Below are positions 18,721 to 29,064 of a DNA stretch of 64,000 nucleotides, in pieces. Under the pieces are notes generated by a model that had not been told where the DNA came from, searched no databases, and saw only the letters and a list, made by a program, of their open reading frames with translations. Origin of the DNA: PS1 clade bacterium (GTDB taxonomy: Bacteria > Pseudomonadota > Alphaproteobacteria > RS24). A program made the position numbers and the translations under genes. Numbering within the stretch: the stretch's first letter is position 1; every line of letters begins with the position of its first letter. The stretch covers positions 62,001-126,000 of the forward strand of contig QOQK01000001.1 in NCBI GenBank assembly GCA_003331985.1, given 5' to 3'.

Positions 18721-19881
18721 ATGAAAAAGCCACTTGAAGGCATAAGGATGCTCGATTTAACGCATATGCTCTCCGGGCCATATGGCGCTATGATTATTTC
18801 CGATTTGGGGGCTGACACTGTTAAAGTTGAGCCACCTAAAAGCGGCGAAGGCACCCGTCGTCTGCTAGAAAAAGACCCAAATAATTCAATCGACGGCATG
18901 GGCGCATATTTTTTCACCCTGAACAGGAACAAGCGTAGTGTCACGCTGGACTTAAAAAGTGAAGAGGGATTGTCCCAGTTTTATGAGCTTGTGAAAGTTG
19001 CTGATGTTGTGATGAATAATTTTTCTGCTGGCGTCACCAAAAAATTAAAAATCGACTATGAGTCACTCTCAAAAGTTAATCCGCGCATCATCACTTGCAC
19101 CGTAACAGGTTTTGGCGAAACAGGCCCTGCCTGTAAGCGTCCGGCATTTGACCAAATTGCGCAAGCCCTTGGCGGTGGTATGTCCATTACAGGCAATAAT
19201 CCCGAAGATGTTATCCGCGCAGGTATTCCGATTGGTGACCTAGGCGGCGGTATGTTTGCCGTGATGGGTATTCTTGCAGCAATAAACGCACGGCATACAA
19301 CTGGCAGAGGTCAACATGTTGATATTTCTATGCTGGACTGCCAGCTCAGCATGATGAATTACATGACAACCATGCATTCAATGTCGGGAGATATTCCAGG
19401 CCCGCTAGGCAATTCACATTTTGTGCATGTGCCTTACAACACATTTAAAACTAAAACAGATATGATTGTTATTGCCTGTGTCGGTGACCAATTCTGGCCG
19501 CCGCTTCTAGATTTGCTTGATGATGACGAATTGCGTGACCAACGGCTTGAATTTGCACCAGCCAGATTGAATGAAAAAGCCTATATTGAAGAGCGTATCA
19601 CCAAGGTTCTGGCAAATCATGAGGCTGATTACTGGCTCGAAAGGCTGGAAGCTGCGCGCATCCCTTGCGCCCGTGTAAACAATGTTGCGCAGGCCATGAC
19701 AGACCCCCAAATTACGGCGCGTAACATGGTTGTAGAATTACAGCACCCAGTCGAAGGCAGCGCCCATGTGCCGGGCAATCCGATTAAATTGTCAGATACA
19801 GATGGAGACACTTTTTCTCCACCACCGCTGCTTGGCGCGCATAATGACGACGTAATGAAAGAATGGCTTAATAAAGACTAA
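18721..19881 (+). CDS. CaiB/BaiF (family III) CoA-transferase
   Basis: LDLTHMLSGPYGAMIISDLGADTVKVEPP, GRGQHVDISMLD. Confidence 0.93.
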   Translation: MKKPLEGIRMLDLTHMLSGPYGAMIISDLGADTVKVEPPKSGEGTRRLLEKDPNNSIDGMGAYFFTLNRNKRSVTLDLKSEEGLSQFYELVKVADVVMNNFSAGVTKKLKIDYESLSKVNPRIITCTVTGFGETGPACKRPAFDQIAQALGGGMSITGNNPEDVIRAGIPIGDLGGGMFAVMGILAAINARHTTGRGQHVDISMLDCQLSMMNYMTTMHSMSGDIPGPLGNSHFVHVPYNTFKTKTDMIVIACVGDQFWPPLLDLLDDDELRDQRLEFAPARLNEKAYIEERITKVLANHEADYWLERLEAARIPCARVNNVAQAMTDPQITARNMVVELQHPVEGSAHVPGNPIKLSDTDGDTFSPPPLLGAHNDDVMKEWLNKD

Positions 19882-19911
19882 TACTAAGCCCAATCTCTGG
19901 AGTGACCCAAA

Positions 19912-20814
19912 ATGAGTGATAATTTTATATTTGTAAATGATGTCGGCCCACGGGACGGATTGCAAAATCAAGCCGTTCAGGTAGAGCCGGAAACACGCAT
20001 TACATTGATACAAAAGCTTATTGATGCCGGCGTGCCAGGTGTTGAAGTTGCCAGTTTTGTCAGCCCAAAAGCTGTACCACGCATGGCAGGCGCTGGGGAG
20101 ATTATGACCGCGCTCAAAGATAGTCCGGCAGCGCTAAGTGCGCTGGTGCCTAATTTAAAAGGCTACGAGATGGCACGAGATGCGGGTACGAAAATCATTT
20201 CCGTCGTGCCATCCGCTACAGAAACCATGAACCGAAAAAATATCAATATGGGCTATGAGGACATACTGGCACTCAGTTGCGATTTGATGAAGCGTGCCAA
20301 GGATGACGGCATTAAAGGGCAAGCTTATGTCTCTGTGGCCTTTGAGTGCCCTTTTGAAGGGCAGGTTTCTCAAGACCGTGTTATGGAAATGACAGAAACC
20401 CTTCTAAATGCTGGGGCTCAGGAAATTATTATTGCCGATACAATTGGCGCAGCAAATCCATCTCAGGTTAAGAGCTTGTTTAATCGCCTTACATCATCAT
20501 TCGACAAAAAACTCCTTGCAACACATTTTCATGACACTCGAGCGATGGGGCTTGCAAATGCATATGCAGCAATTGAATGTGGAATTAGAAAATTTGACGC
20601 CTCTATTGGCGGTCTTGGGGGTTGCCCATTCGCACCAGGAGCAGCAGGTAACCTAGCTACGGAAGATCTTGTCAGCATGGCACATCAAATGGGCTATGAA
20701 ACAGGCATTGATGAAAAGGCCCTGCTGGAGACTTCGCATTTTGCCGGTGAGATTATCGGACAGCAAATTGGTGGGCGTATGGCCGGATGGATGACTTATC
20801 AAATGTCCAAATAA
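19912..20814 (+). CDS. Hydroxymethylglutaryl-CoA lyase family
   Basis: VNDVGPRDGLQNQ, GVPGVEVASFVSPKAVPRMA, THFHDTRAMGLANA, GGLGGCPFAPGAAGNLATED. Confidence 0.93.
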   Translation: MSDNFIFVNDVGPRDGLQNQAVQVEPETRITLIQKLIDAGVPGVEVASFVSPKAVPRMAGAGEIMTALKDSPAALSALVPNLKGYEMARDAGTKIISVVPSATETMNRKNINMGYEDILALSCDLMKRAKDDGIKGQAYVSVAFECPFEGQVSQDRVMEMTETLLNAGAQEIIIADTIGAANPSQVKSLFNRLTSSFDKKLLATHFHDTRAMGLANAYAAIECGIRKFDASIGGLGGCPFAPGAAGNLATEDLVSMAHQMGYETGIDEKALLETSHFAGEIIGQQIGGRMAGWMTYQMSK

Positions 20815-20833
20815 ACAAAAAGTTTCTCAATAG

Positions 20834-20866
20834 AAAAACCCCCGCCGCAAACCGCGACGGGGGTTT
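20834..20866. terminator. Bidirectional terminator between convergent genes
   Basis: aaacccccgccgc-aaacc-gcgacgggggttt with A run before and T-rich stretch after. Confidence 0.8.
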
Positions 20867-20886
20867 AATTTTGTAAAAAGTCTAAC

Positions 20887-23361
20887 TTAGAAGCTCAGGC
20901 TGGCCTCAACACCGACCAGACGACGTGCGCCCGGTGATACGAAGGAACCGGCAAATTCCGCAGCAGGAATAACCTCTGCGAGGAACTTCTCATCAAATAG
21001 ATTTCTAGCATATGCAGATACTTTGAGATTACCATTTGTGATACCAATACGTGCGTTCATTACGCCATATTCATCTCTTTCAGCCAATGCAAAATTACCA
21101 GGAGCAAAACTTGCCCACTGAGATGTATTTACACCTTGAACAGTATGGAAGAAAGTCGGCCCGGTAACTCTATAATCGAAACGAGCCGTTAATTCTGAAC
21201 CATTATTAAGTTCTTTAGAGAAATCTGCACCAATATTAATGGTATATTCAGAAGTGTAAGGCGACTTATTACCAACAGTTGAAGGACGAGCTGAATTAGA
21301 GGTTATTTCACTATCGAGATAGTTGAATGATCCAAACAATGCTAACTCATCGTTCAGGTCATATTTTAAACTACCCTCTAAACCCATAATTTCAACTTCA
21401 TCAATGTTGTTGACGACTCTCAATAGACCAAATGTACCTACGAAGAACTCAAAGAACTGCATATCTTCAACTTCTGTATAATAACCAGCAAGTTCATAAG
21501 TAAAGTCTCCAGATGTACCCTTAACACCTACTTCAAATGCAGTGGAGGTCTCTTTTTCGTAGTTATCGGCAATGGTTACTTCAGAATTAACATTTGCAGC
21601 CGTTCCAGTAAGAGCAAGATCCAATAATGTAGGTCCATTAACAAGATTATTTGAAATAATCTGTGCTGCACCAGAGTTGTTGAAACCACCAGACTTGAAG
21701 CCAATACCTGCGTTAGCAAAAATATTTGTTTCATCGTTAACTGCATAGTTCATGGAAATTTTAGGTTGCAGTTCGTCGTAAGTTTCACTGTCAGAAGGTA
21801 TCGCAGTTAACACGCCGTCACCATCAACATCTTGTCCAGGATTTAGAGCTGCACCAGTTATTGGGTCAGCGACTAGTGGAACAAGGTTATCAACCTCTCT
21901 TTTTTCTTCATCATAACGAAGAGCAAAACCAACGTTAAGGTTATCCGAAGCTGCATAATCAAGCGAGGCGAAAATGGCCGTAACTTCAGTTGTGAAGTCA
22001 TCATGATAAAGCTGTGATGTCGGGTTAACTGTCGTTGGGCCATTATAAAGGCTATATAAAACCCCTTGTCCAAGGTCTGCTCCAAGGCTAACACCAACTT
22101 CCCTATCTATATCAAGATAGTACACTCCAGCTTGCCACTGCAGAGGGCCATCTGTATTACTTGCAAGCCTTGCCTCGACACTAAAGTCTTTTTGATTTCT
22201 AACCTGATACTGTGAACCGTCACAAGTTGTAGGGCTGTATGGACCTAATGTCCCACCAATTTGACCTGGAGAGTTAATTACAAAAGTACTGAGTGCAGCT
22301 GTAGTAGCCGCACATTGAGCAGCAGAAGCTGTTGCTGCAGGCGTACCTGCTAAGGCTGCTGCTGCATAACGACCGAAGTCAGCAGAGGTACCATCAGCCA
22401 TCAAGTCCTGCTCGACTTCACTATACAACATCCAAGCAGTAAGAGTATGGTCTTCCATTTCATGATCAACTTTAGCTGAAATCTCAACTGTTTCCTGATT
22501 ATTAGTAGGAATTATATTACCATAGTAAGCATCGCCGTTTTCCTCAAAATCTATGCTATTAACGTTTTGTGTGAACCCAGGACCAAATGCTGGTAGCTGG
22601 AATGCTGCACGGAAGTTAATTGAAGCACTATCAACTTTTGCATATCGTGCTTTTAAATCCCAAGTAGTTGAGTCTAACTCAACCATCAAACGGGTATCAA
22701 TTCCATAAAGCTCTGCGTTATCTACAACATCCTGGTTTAGGAACCTGTTTGTGTAAAATCCGTCAGTTTCTTTTCTATTAAATGAAACCACAAAACCTGA
22801 GTTTGAGCCAACAGGGCCGGACACATAACCTGACGCGGACTGTGTGCCATGCTCAGCAAGGCTGACTTTAAGGTTACCTGTGTACTCATCAGTTGGCTTC
22901 AGGGTTGAAAGGACAATCGCACCGGCGGCAGCATTTCGGCCGTAAATAGCGCCCTGTGGACCTTTAAGAATTTCAACCTGGCTCATTGTGCCGTGGTTTT
23001 GGTTCAACTGGGCTGTGTTTGTTTTCAAAATTCCGTCAACAACGAGGGCAACAGAGCTCTCAGCATCACGGGCACCATTCATACCACGAATGTTAATCTG
23101 ACTGTCACCCACTTCGGCTGTGCCAGTAACAATGGTGACACCGGGTGTTAACTGAACAAAATCTTCAGCAAGTTGAGCGCCAGTTTTTTCTAGAGCGTCG
23201 GCAGTTAAAACACTCACAGATGCAGGTACATCTCTGAGGCTTTCTGATTGTCGCCGCGCTGTGACAACAATCTCGTCAATGCTTTGAGCACTGACGGGCA
23301 GGATGGGCATTAGCACTGCTGCTGCACATCCAGACAAAACAAATGTCTTAAAGTTTCTCAT
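20887..23361 (-). CDS. TonB-dependent outer membrane receptor
   Basis: Signal peptide, TonB box-like DEIVVTARRQ, plug motifs LTPGVTIVTG, QINIRGM, GPQGAIYGRNAAAGAI; C-terminal LVGVEASLSF. Start at MRNFKTFVLSG preferred over 23397. Confidence 0.94.
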   Translation of the reverse strand: MRNFKTFVLSGCAAAVLMPILPVSAQSIDEIVVTARRQSESLRDVPASVSVLTADALEKTGAQLAEDFVQLTPGVTIVTGTAEVGDSQINIRGMNGARDAESSVALVVDGILKTNTAQLNQNHGTMSQVEILKGPQGAIYGRNAAAGAIVLSTLKPTDEYTGNLKVSLAEHGTQSASGYVSGPVGSNSGFVVSFNRKETDGFYTNRFLNQDVVDNAELYGIDTRLMVELDSTTWDLKARYAKVDSASINFRAAFQLPAFGPGFTQNVNSIDFEENGDAYYGNIIPTNNQETVEISAKVDHEMEDHTLTAWMLYSEVEQDLMADGTSADFGRYAAAALAGTPAATASAAQCAATTAALSTFVINSPGQIGGTLGPYSPTTCDGSQYQVRNQKDFSVEARLASNTDGPLQWQAGVYYLDIDREVGVSLGADLGQGVLYSLYNGPTTVNPTSQLYHDDFTTEVTAIFASLDYAASDNLNVGFALRYDEEKREVDNLVPLVADPITGAALNPGQDVDGDGVLTAIPSDSETYDELQPKISMNYAVNDETNIFANAGIGFKSGGFNNSGAAQIISNNLVNGPTLLDLALTGTAANVNSEVTIADNYEKETSTAFEVGVKGTSGDFTYELAGYYTEVEDMQFFEFFVGTFGLLRVVNNIDEVEIMGLEGSLKYDLNDELALFGSFNYLDSEITSNSARPSTVGNKSPYTSEYTINIGADFSKELNNGSELTARFDYRVTGPTFFHTVQGVNTSQWASFAPGNFALAERDEYGVMNARIGITNGNLKVSAYARNLFDEKFLAEVIPAAEFAGSFVSPGARRLVGVEASLSF

Positions 23362-23386
23362 AATCATCCCCCTAAGGATAAACAAA

Positions 23387-23398
23387 ATAGTATACAAT
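23387..23398. promoter_or_regulatory. ATAGTATACAAT, candidate GntR operator upstream of the TonB receptor
   Basis: One mismatch to ATTGTATACAAT at 18681; 26 nt before the receptor start. Confidence 0.5.
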
Positions 23399-23442
23399 TT
23401 TTATGTAATTTTTACCCTAAGCACATAATAATTGTATGTAAA

Positions 23443-24312
23443 CTAAAATGGTACAGCCCTTTCAGCTTGTGGAAGGATTGTAGTTCTGAACATAAGTCGT
23501 TCATGAACACTGTCAAATGGCTCTCTGCGGTGCATTGTGCAGGCATTATCCCACAAAAGTGCATCTCCCAGACGCCAATTATGCTTGTAAACAAAATCGT
23601 CTTGTAAGCACCAATCGAACAATTGTTGTAATATTGCATCACTTTCATGATCAGGTATGCCGGTAATACCAACTGTCATTCCGGGGCACAAATAAAGTGC
23701 GCGACGACCAGTAACGGGATGTGTTCGCACGAGTGGCTGCGTGATTTTTTGTGTCAGACTGGTTTGATTTTCATCTGTTTTGGTTGAATAGAGATTATTG
23801 AAATTCTCATAAGATTGAATTCCCAGGCGGCCATCAATGGTGGCTTTAAGTTCAAGCGGTAAGCGCTCATAGGCTGTTGTCATGTCAGCAAAATAAGTGC
23901 ACCCACCCTCAGGTGGGATTTTTACAGAGCACAGAAGTGACCCAAGCGCGGGTCTTTTCAGGTAAATCTGGTCATAATGCCAACCAACTTCACCATCTGC
24001 GAGGGCGCCAATCGGCTTGCCGTCAACATTAATATTCGAAATTTGCAGAATTTCAGGATGCGATTCATTAAGCCATTCATTGCGGATATGGATCTCCAAA
24101 TCCCCTAATTCACGGCTAAAGCCAATTATATCTTCTTTTGATAAGTCCTGATCTCTAAAAAGGAGGATTTGATACCTGTTCCAATATGATTTGATCTGGT
24201 TCAATTCATCTTGTGACATCTGGTTGGATAACTTAACACCGCTTATAATAGCACCAAACGTCTCGGTTATCGGGGTGATGTCTAAATTAATCTCATGAGA
24301 TTTTAAGGACAT
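23443..24312 (-). CDS. TauD/TfdA family 2-oxoglutarate-dependent dioxygenase
   Basis: GWHYDQIYLKRPALGSLL (HxD), RTHPVTGRRALYL, LWDNACTMHRREPFD. Confidence 0.92.
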   Translation of the reverse strand: MSLKSHEINLDITPITETFGAIISGVKLSNQMSQDELNQIKSYWNRYQILLFRDQDLSKEDIIGFSRELGDLEIHIRNEWLNESHPEILQISNINVDGKPIGALADGEVGWHYDQIYLKRPALGSLLCSVKIPPEGGCTYFADMTTAYERLPLELKATIDGRLGIQSYENFNNLYSTKTDENQTSLTQKITQPLVRTHPVTGRRALYLCPGMTVGITGIPDHESDAILQQLFDWCLQDDFVYKHNWRLGDALLWDNACTMHRREPFDSVHERLMFRTTILPQAERAVPF

Positions 24313-24389
24313 GGATTTCCTGACGTTAAATTAATGGTATGGACTAAAGGTTATACGACTTTTTCAAGAGATGCAAATATTAACGTTGA

Positions 24390-25291
24390 TTAACTGAGCA
24401 AAATCCACACTGAGGTAATAATAAGTGCGATACCCATAATTTCAGTGCGCCCGATTTGTTCTTTGAAAAACCAGAAACTGAAAGCCATGCTGAAAATAAT
24501 CTCCACCTGACCCAGCATTCTAACCGGCGCAACACCAATAAGGCTGAAAGCTACAAACCACATAAAGGTTGTAATTGCAGCCACTGTTCCGGCAAATGTC
24601 GATACGCGCCAACTGCGAACACAAGCGAAAAACTCATCTTGGCGCCATATCAGTAGAGCGGCTCCCATAATCACCGTCTGAATGGCAACCGACAGAAAAG
24701 CCGTGAGCACGGCCCGATTAAGCACATCGAGATAGGGTAAAGTATCCATGGCAATTCGAAAGAAAACGAGCACCCGCCAAGCGCAAGACCAGCAAGTAGA
24801 CCAAGGGCGACTGAATTGGCTTTTTGTCGCCAATTCGTGGCGGCATCCCCCTTATTCCGGCTGAGAGATATAATGTAGACGCCAAGAAAACTGATTGAAA
24901 TAGCAATCACAACTTTAATATCAGGCACGAGCGAGAGCAGAACCAGCTCAAACAGGGCAGCCTGAATAGCATCGGTTTTAGACAGAGCAATGGAGGTGGC
25001 AAAATTACGTTGCTCGAAGGCTTTACCGAGAATAATCGTAAAGAGAATTTGAATAATCGCCGCCGGCACCAACCATAAATAAAATTCGGTAGGCAAATGA
25101 AGCGTTCGAATATCATAATCCTGGAAAATAAATAGCAACAGAAGAAGAGACGCCGGAAAGCCATAAAGGAAACGCACATATGCACTGCCATAAAGCCCAA
25201 GCTCCTGACGGTAGCGTTTCTGAATGACAGATCTTAATGCTTGTCCAAAAGCCGCCGTGAAAGTGGCGAGGACCCAGAAAATACCCTCCAA
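24390..25291 (-). pseudogene. EamA/DMT-family transporter interrupted by a frameshift
   Basis: ORF 24671-25291 encodes the first half; the continuing TM half (RIAMDTLPYLDVLNRAVLTAFL...) is in another frame (24390-24833). Break near 24755-24785. Confidence 0.7.
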
Positions 25292-25331
25292 AGGAGACTC
25301 ATCCTTATTTTATGTCGTTTTATACGGCGCT

Positions 25332-26876
25332 TTACTCTGCGGCTTTATTGTCGGTATTACCGGAAACCAACTCATCACCATGACAGCCCTTGGCACAGCA
25401 ACGTCCCGGCTGGCGGTCAATCTTCATGCCCTTGCCCAGCTCCAGTGCATTGCGATCAAACAAAGCCTGAACAAGATCTCGTCTTGCCTGGACATTATAG
25501 TTGCGCAAAATTTCAAGCTTCATAGCTTCTGGCGACCCGCCACCATGCAGACTGATTACAGAATACCACCCACCGGTTTCGGACGCAGTCAAATCCTCTA
25601 TAAATCGCGCCACATTAGCTCGATGCTCATAGGTCACATCAGGGCTACCGCGCAATACATCTTGAAGGACTGCCGCCGTTGCCGGATTGTGGTCTTCATC
25701 GGGACCGGGGAGTGCCACGACCAAACCACCGGAAAGATCATGCGCCAGACGATGCATGTCATAAATCTGATTTGCCAATAACAGCTTGCCAATATTGGAA
25801 TAAATTTGGTCAGGGCGGAAATTCCCTGCTTCATCATGAACACCCATAGTCGAGGCAGCGATTCCGCAGGCATAAAAACCCTCGGTAATTTTGATTAAAT
25901 CGACCATTTTTTCGCGCATATGGCCTTTTTTCTCGACATCCAGCCCGTTGGCTTCAGCCATCATAGCACCTGCCCCAATCAGCAAATCACCAAAACCTGC
26001 GCGCGCACCAATACAACTATGTCGGTGATGCGTGGCATAATGTGTTGTCATAATGTGCGCTTCTTCAATTTCGCCATCAATAAACACTTTGTCGTATGGG
26101 ACAAATACATTGTCAAAATGCGCAACACCCACTGCCTGAGCAAATTTAGCGCTCATTTTGGCTGCCGGATTTTCAGGACGGCCCGCAGGGCGCGCGACAA
26201 TAGTAATACCTTCCGCATCAACAGGCACGGCACAAGCGACAGTGAAATCCTTGTCATCTTCCTGCATTCGACGGCAGGGCATGACGAGAAACTCATGCAT
26301 GTAAGGGGCGCCGGTAATAATGGCTTTTACGCCGGAAATTACAATACCGTCTTTGCGGCGCTCGGTGACATGCACATAGGCGTCACGAACTTCCTGCTGG
26401 GATGGGCGTTTTGAACGATCTCCTTTTCCGTCGGTCATCGCCACACCGACAGAGAGGTCATTTTCTTGGACATGTTGGATATAGGCCAGAAGGCGGTCAT
26501 GGTTTTCGCCGCCCGTACGTTCGCTAATCCGCCATGTTGCTTCATAAAGTGCGTTAAACGCATCATGTGTCAAATAACGCTGAGCACAACCGGCAAACTG
26601 GCAGGTCAGGCGAACAGCTTCGAGTTTTTCAAGCAAATCCTGCCGACTGCGGTTAATCGCAAGGAGACGGTTCGTGGTTTCGCCATTGACGCCCTTAGCG
26701 GTCATCATATCTTTATAGTCATCGACAAGAGCAAAATCATAGGTGATACCCGTGGCGTTCACACCCGGCGCAAAACCGGGCTCATCGGCTACGGACTCCA
26801 CCAAATTACCGCCCAAATAGACTTTTGGAGATAAGCGACGGAGGGATTCTCTGTATTCTTCAGATGTCATAAGCAT
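25332..26876 (-). CDS. 4-hydroxyphenylacetate 3-hydroxylase (HpaB) / 4-hydroxybutyryl-CoA dehydratase-like protein
   Basis: TSEEYRESLRRLSPKVYLGG, GVKAIITGAPYMHEFLVMPCR, HHRHSCIGARAGFGDLLIGAGAMMAE, AVLQDVLRGSPDV. Confidence 0.85.
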   Translation of the reverse strand: MLMTSEEYRESLRRLSPKVYLGGNLVESVADEPGFAPGVNATGITYDFALVDDYKDMMTAKGVNGETTNRLLAINRSRQDLLEKLEAVRLTCQFAGCAQRYLTHDAFNALYEATWRISERTGGENHDRLLAYIQHVQENDLSVGVAMTDGKGDRSKRPSQQEVRDAYVHVTERRKDGIVISGVKAIITGAPYMHEFLVMPCRRMQEDDKDFTVACAVPVDAEGITIVARPAGRPENPAAKMSAKFAQAVGVAHFDNVFVPYDKVFIDGEIEEAHIMTTHYATHHRHSCIGARAGFGDLLIGAGAMMAEANGLDVEKKGHMREKMVDLIKITEGFYACGIAASTMGVHDEAGNFRPDQIYSNIGKLLLANQIYDMHRLAHDLSGGLVVALPGPDEDHNPATAAVLQDVLRGSPDVTYEHRANVARFIEDLTASETGGWYSVISLHGGGSPEAMKLEILRNYNVQARRDLVQALFDRNALELGKGMKIDRQPGRCCAKGCHGDELVSGNTDNKAAE

Positions 26877-26926
26877 AGCATCACCTTTACGTTTGAATTT
26901 TTAACATAGTTCAGTTATAGAAAACA

Positions 26927-26946
26927 GTCCAGCATATAGTCTGGAC
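26927..26946. promoter_or_regulatory. Inverted repeat GTCCAG-N8-CTGGAC in divergent promoter
   Basis: gtccagcatatagtctggac between divergent genes starting at 26876 (-) and 26961 (+). Confidence 0.6.
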
Positions 26947-26960
26947 AATTGGAGAATATA

Positions 26961-28151
26961 ATGACGCAAGCTCATACAGAAAAAGATATCCGCCCGGCTC
27001 CCGGCGCACTGAACGGTCTTAAAGTCCTAGATTTGGCGACTTTTATAGCTGGCCCTTATTGTGCGACGTTTCTGGCAGAATTTGGCGCAGATGTCGTCAA
27101 AGTTGAACTCCCCGGCTCAGGTGATCCGGTCAGAAAATTTGGAACACCCACAGAATGCGGAGATACACTGGTCTGGATGAGTGAGGGTAGAAACAAAAGA
27201 TCGATTGAGTTGGATTTACGTTCTACAGAGGGAGCTGAAACACTCAAAAAACTCGTCGCTGAGGCTGATGTTCTTTGCGAAAACTTTCAGGTCGGCACAC
27301 TTGAGAAATGGGGTCTTGGTGCGGATATTCTTCAGGAAATTAACCCCGCACTCATCATTGCACGCATTACAGCATACGGGCAGACCGGGCCATATCGCCA
27401 TCGCCCTGGATTTGGGCGCATTGCCAATGCATTTAGCGGCATCTCTTATTTGTGCGGCGAACCCGACGCGCCACCCGCCTCCCCCGGTACGGCTACATTG
27501 TCCGATTATATGTCCGGCGTTTATGCGGCATTAGGCGTTCTGGTCGCCTTGCAGTCCCGCGCCAAAACAGGTAGCGGACAGATTGTAGATGTCGGCCTGT
27601 ACGAAAGTGTTTTCCGAATTCTGGACGAGTTGGCTCCGGCCTACGCCTATAAGGATTTTGTTCGTGAGCGCATGGGCGCAGGAACAGTTAACGCCGTGCC
27701 GCATAGCCATTACCCGTCCAAAGACGGGTTGTGGGTAGCGATTGCCTGTACGAATGACAAAATTTTTAATCGCCTTGCCGGTCTGATGGATCGAAATGAT
27801 GTAACCGGCGACGGTATTTATGGCACGATTGCGATGCGCGAAGCTAAACGTGCAGAGGTGGATGCTTTTGTAACGAATTGGACGACTGGCTTTACGCGCG
27901 ATGAAATTCTGAAGGCTTGTGAAACCGCTGAAGTGCCCTGCGGCCCGGTTTATTCGATTGAGGAAATTTTCAATGACCCGCAATATAAAGCCCGTGAGAA
28001 TTTAGTCGAAATTAACGACCCGCGCCTCGGCTCAATAACCCTGCCGAATGTCTGCCCCCGCCTCACAGAGACGCCGGGTCAAATTAGCTGGGCAGGTCGC
28101 GCTCTGGGTGCAGATACGGAAGATGTGTTAAAGGATTGGCTCGGCGAATAG
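26961..28151 (+). CDS. CaiB/BaiF (family III) CoA-transferase
   Basis: LDLATFIAGPYCATFLAEFGADVVKVELPGSGDPVR, GSGQIVDVGLYESVFRILDE. ATG at 26961 has RBS ggaga; track start 26949 is TTG. Confidence 0.93.
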   Translation: MTQAHTEKDIRPAPGALNGLKVLDLATFIAGPYCATFLAEFGADVVKVELPGSGDPVRKFGTPTECGDTLVWMSEGRNKRSIELDLRSTEGAETLKKLVAEADVLCENFQVGTLEKWGLGADILQEINPALIIARITAYGQTGPYRHRPGFGRIANAFSGISYLCGEPDAPPASPGTATLSDYMSGVYAALGVLVALQSRAKTGSGQIVDVGLYESVFRILDELAPAYAYKDFVRERMGAGTVNAVPHSHYPSKDGLWVAIACTNDKIFNRLAGLMDRNDVTGDGIYGTIAMREAKRAEVDAFVTNWTTGFTRDEILKACETAEVPCGPVYSIEEIFNDPQYKARENLVEINDPRLGSITLPNVCPRLTETPGQISWAGRALGADTEDVLKDWLGE

Positions 28152-28174
28152 TAATCAACAGGGATGCATAAATC

Positions 28175-29062
28175 CTAGCTGTAAGTTTCAGCGAGCCGGC
28201 GAATGGCATAAGCTTTTTCGACAATCGGATAATCAATAAAGTAACCATCGACCTGAATGGAGGCTGAGCCGGATGCTTCAGCAGCCTCAAAGGCAGCGAT
28301 GATTTTTTCCGCCCTATCAATCTCAGCCGCGTCCGGCATGTACCCCTGATTAACAGAAGGAACTTGCTTTGGATGAATACATAATTTCCCTTGGAAGCCG
28401 TATTTTACACCTGTTTTGACAGACTCTTCAAAACTGTCTTCATCTTTGAGGTCAATATGAACAGTGTCAATTGGTGGCTCTAAACCCGCATCACGCGCTG
28501 TTAAAATCATGTGACCGCGCACATACGAAAGTTCGCCTTCATCCGCACTCCACTTAATGCCAACATCACGGGTAAAGTCACCTGCACCAAAAGAGAAGCG
28601 CTTCATTCTGCCCGGCTTTTTGCAGAGGGCCTCAAGGTTTTTCATCCCTTTTGCCGTTTCGATAATGGGCATAAGGTCAATACTCCCGGACGGCAAATTG
28701 CGTTCTTTTTCATATTCCGTTATTGCCCAGTCCACGGCAAAAAGTTCTTCGGGGTTTTCCAACTTTGGCAACAAAATGCCATCAAGCCATGGGCCGATAA
28801 CTGTATCAATGTCGCGGAAGCAGTAGGGCGTATCTATCGCATTGACCCGAACATAACCTTTCCCGGTGCGCGGCTTTTTCAAAACATCAATAACAGTTTG
28901 TCTTGCGTCGACCTTATCGGCATCCGCACATGCATCTTCAAGATCAAGAATGACCGCATCCGCACCATAAGAAAAAACCTTGGCCAACTTGTCTGGGTGG
29001 TTGCCCGGCACGAATAGAAAGCTCCGCAGTCCTGAAAATGGACGAACACCTTCTTGGGACAT
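28175..29062 (-). CDS. CitE/HpcH-HpaI-like CoA ester lyase (citrate lyase beta/malyl-CoA lyase family)
   Basis: RSFLFVPGNHPDKLAKVFSYGADAVILDLEDACAD, GKLCIHPKQVPSVNQGY. Confidence 0.92.
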   Translation of the reverse strand: MSQEGVRPFSGLRSFLFVPGNHPDKLAKVFSYGADAVILDLEDACADADKVDARQTVIDVLKKPRTGKGYVRVNAIDTPYCFRDIDTVIGPWLDGILLPKLENPEELFAVDWAITEYEKERNLPSGSIDLMPIIETAKGMKNLEALCKKPGRMKRFSFGAGDFTRDVGIKWSADEGELSYVRGHMILTARDAGLEPPIDTVHIDLKDEDSFEESVKTGVKYGFQGKLCIHPKQVPSVNQGYMPDAAEIDRAEKIIAAFEAAEASGSASIQVDGYFIDYPIVEKAYAIRRLAETYS

Positions 29063-29064
29063 TC

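Noticed and set aside
24456-24656. Possible separate small ORF near the EamA frameshift
   Set aside because: Antisense to the transporter; composition not protein-like.
25920-26414. 164-aa ORF antisense to the HpaB-like gene
   Set aside because: No family signature; explained by the codon structure of the opposite gene.
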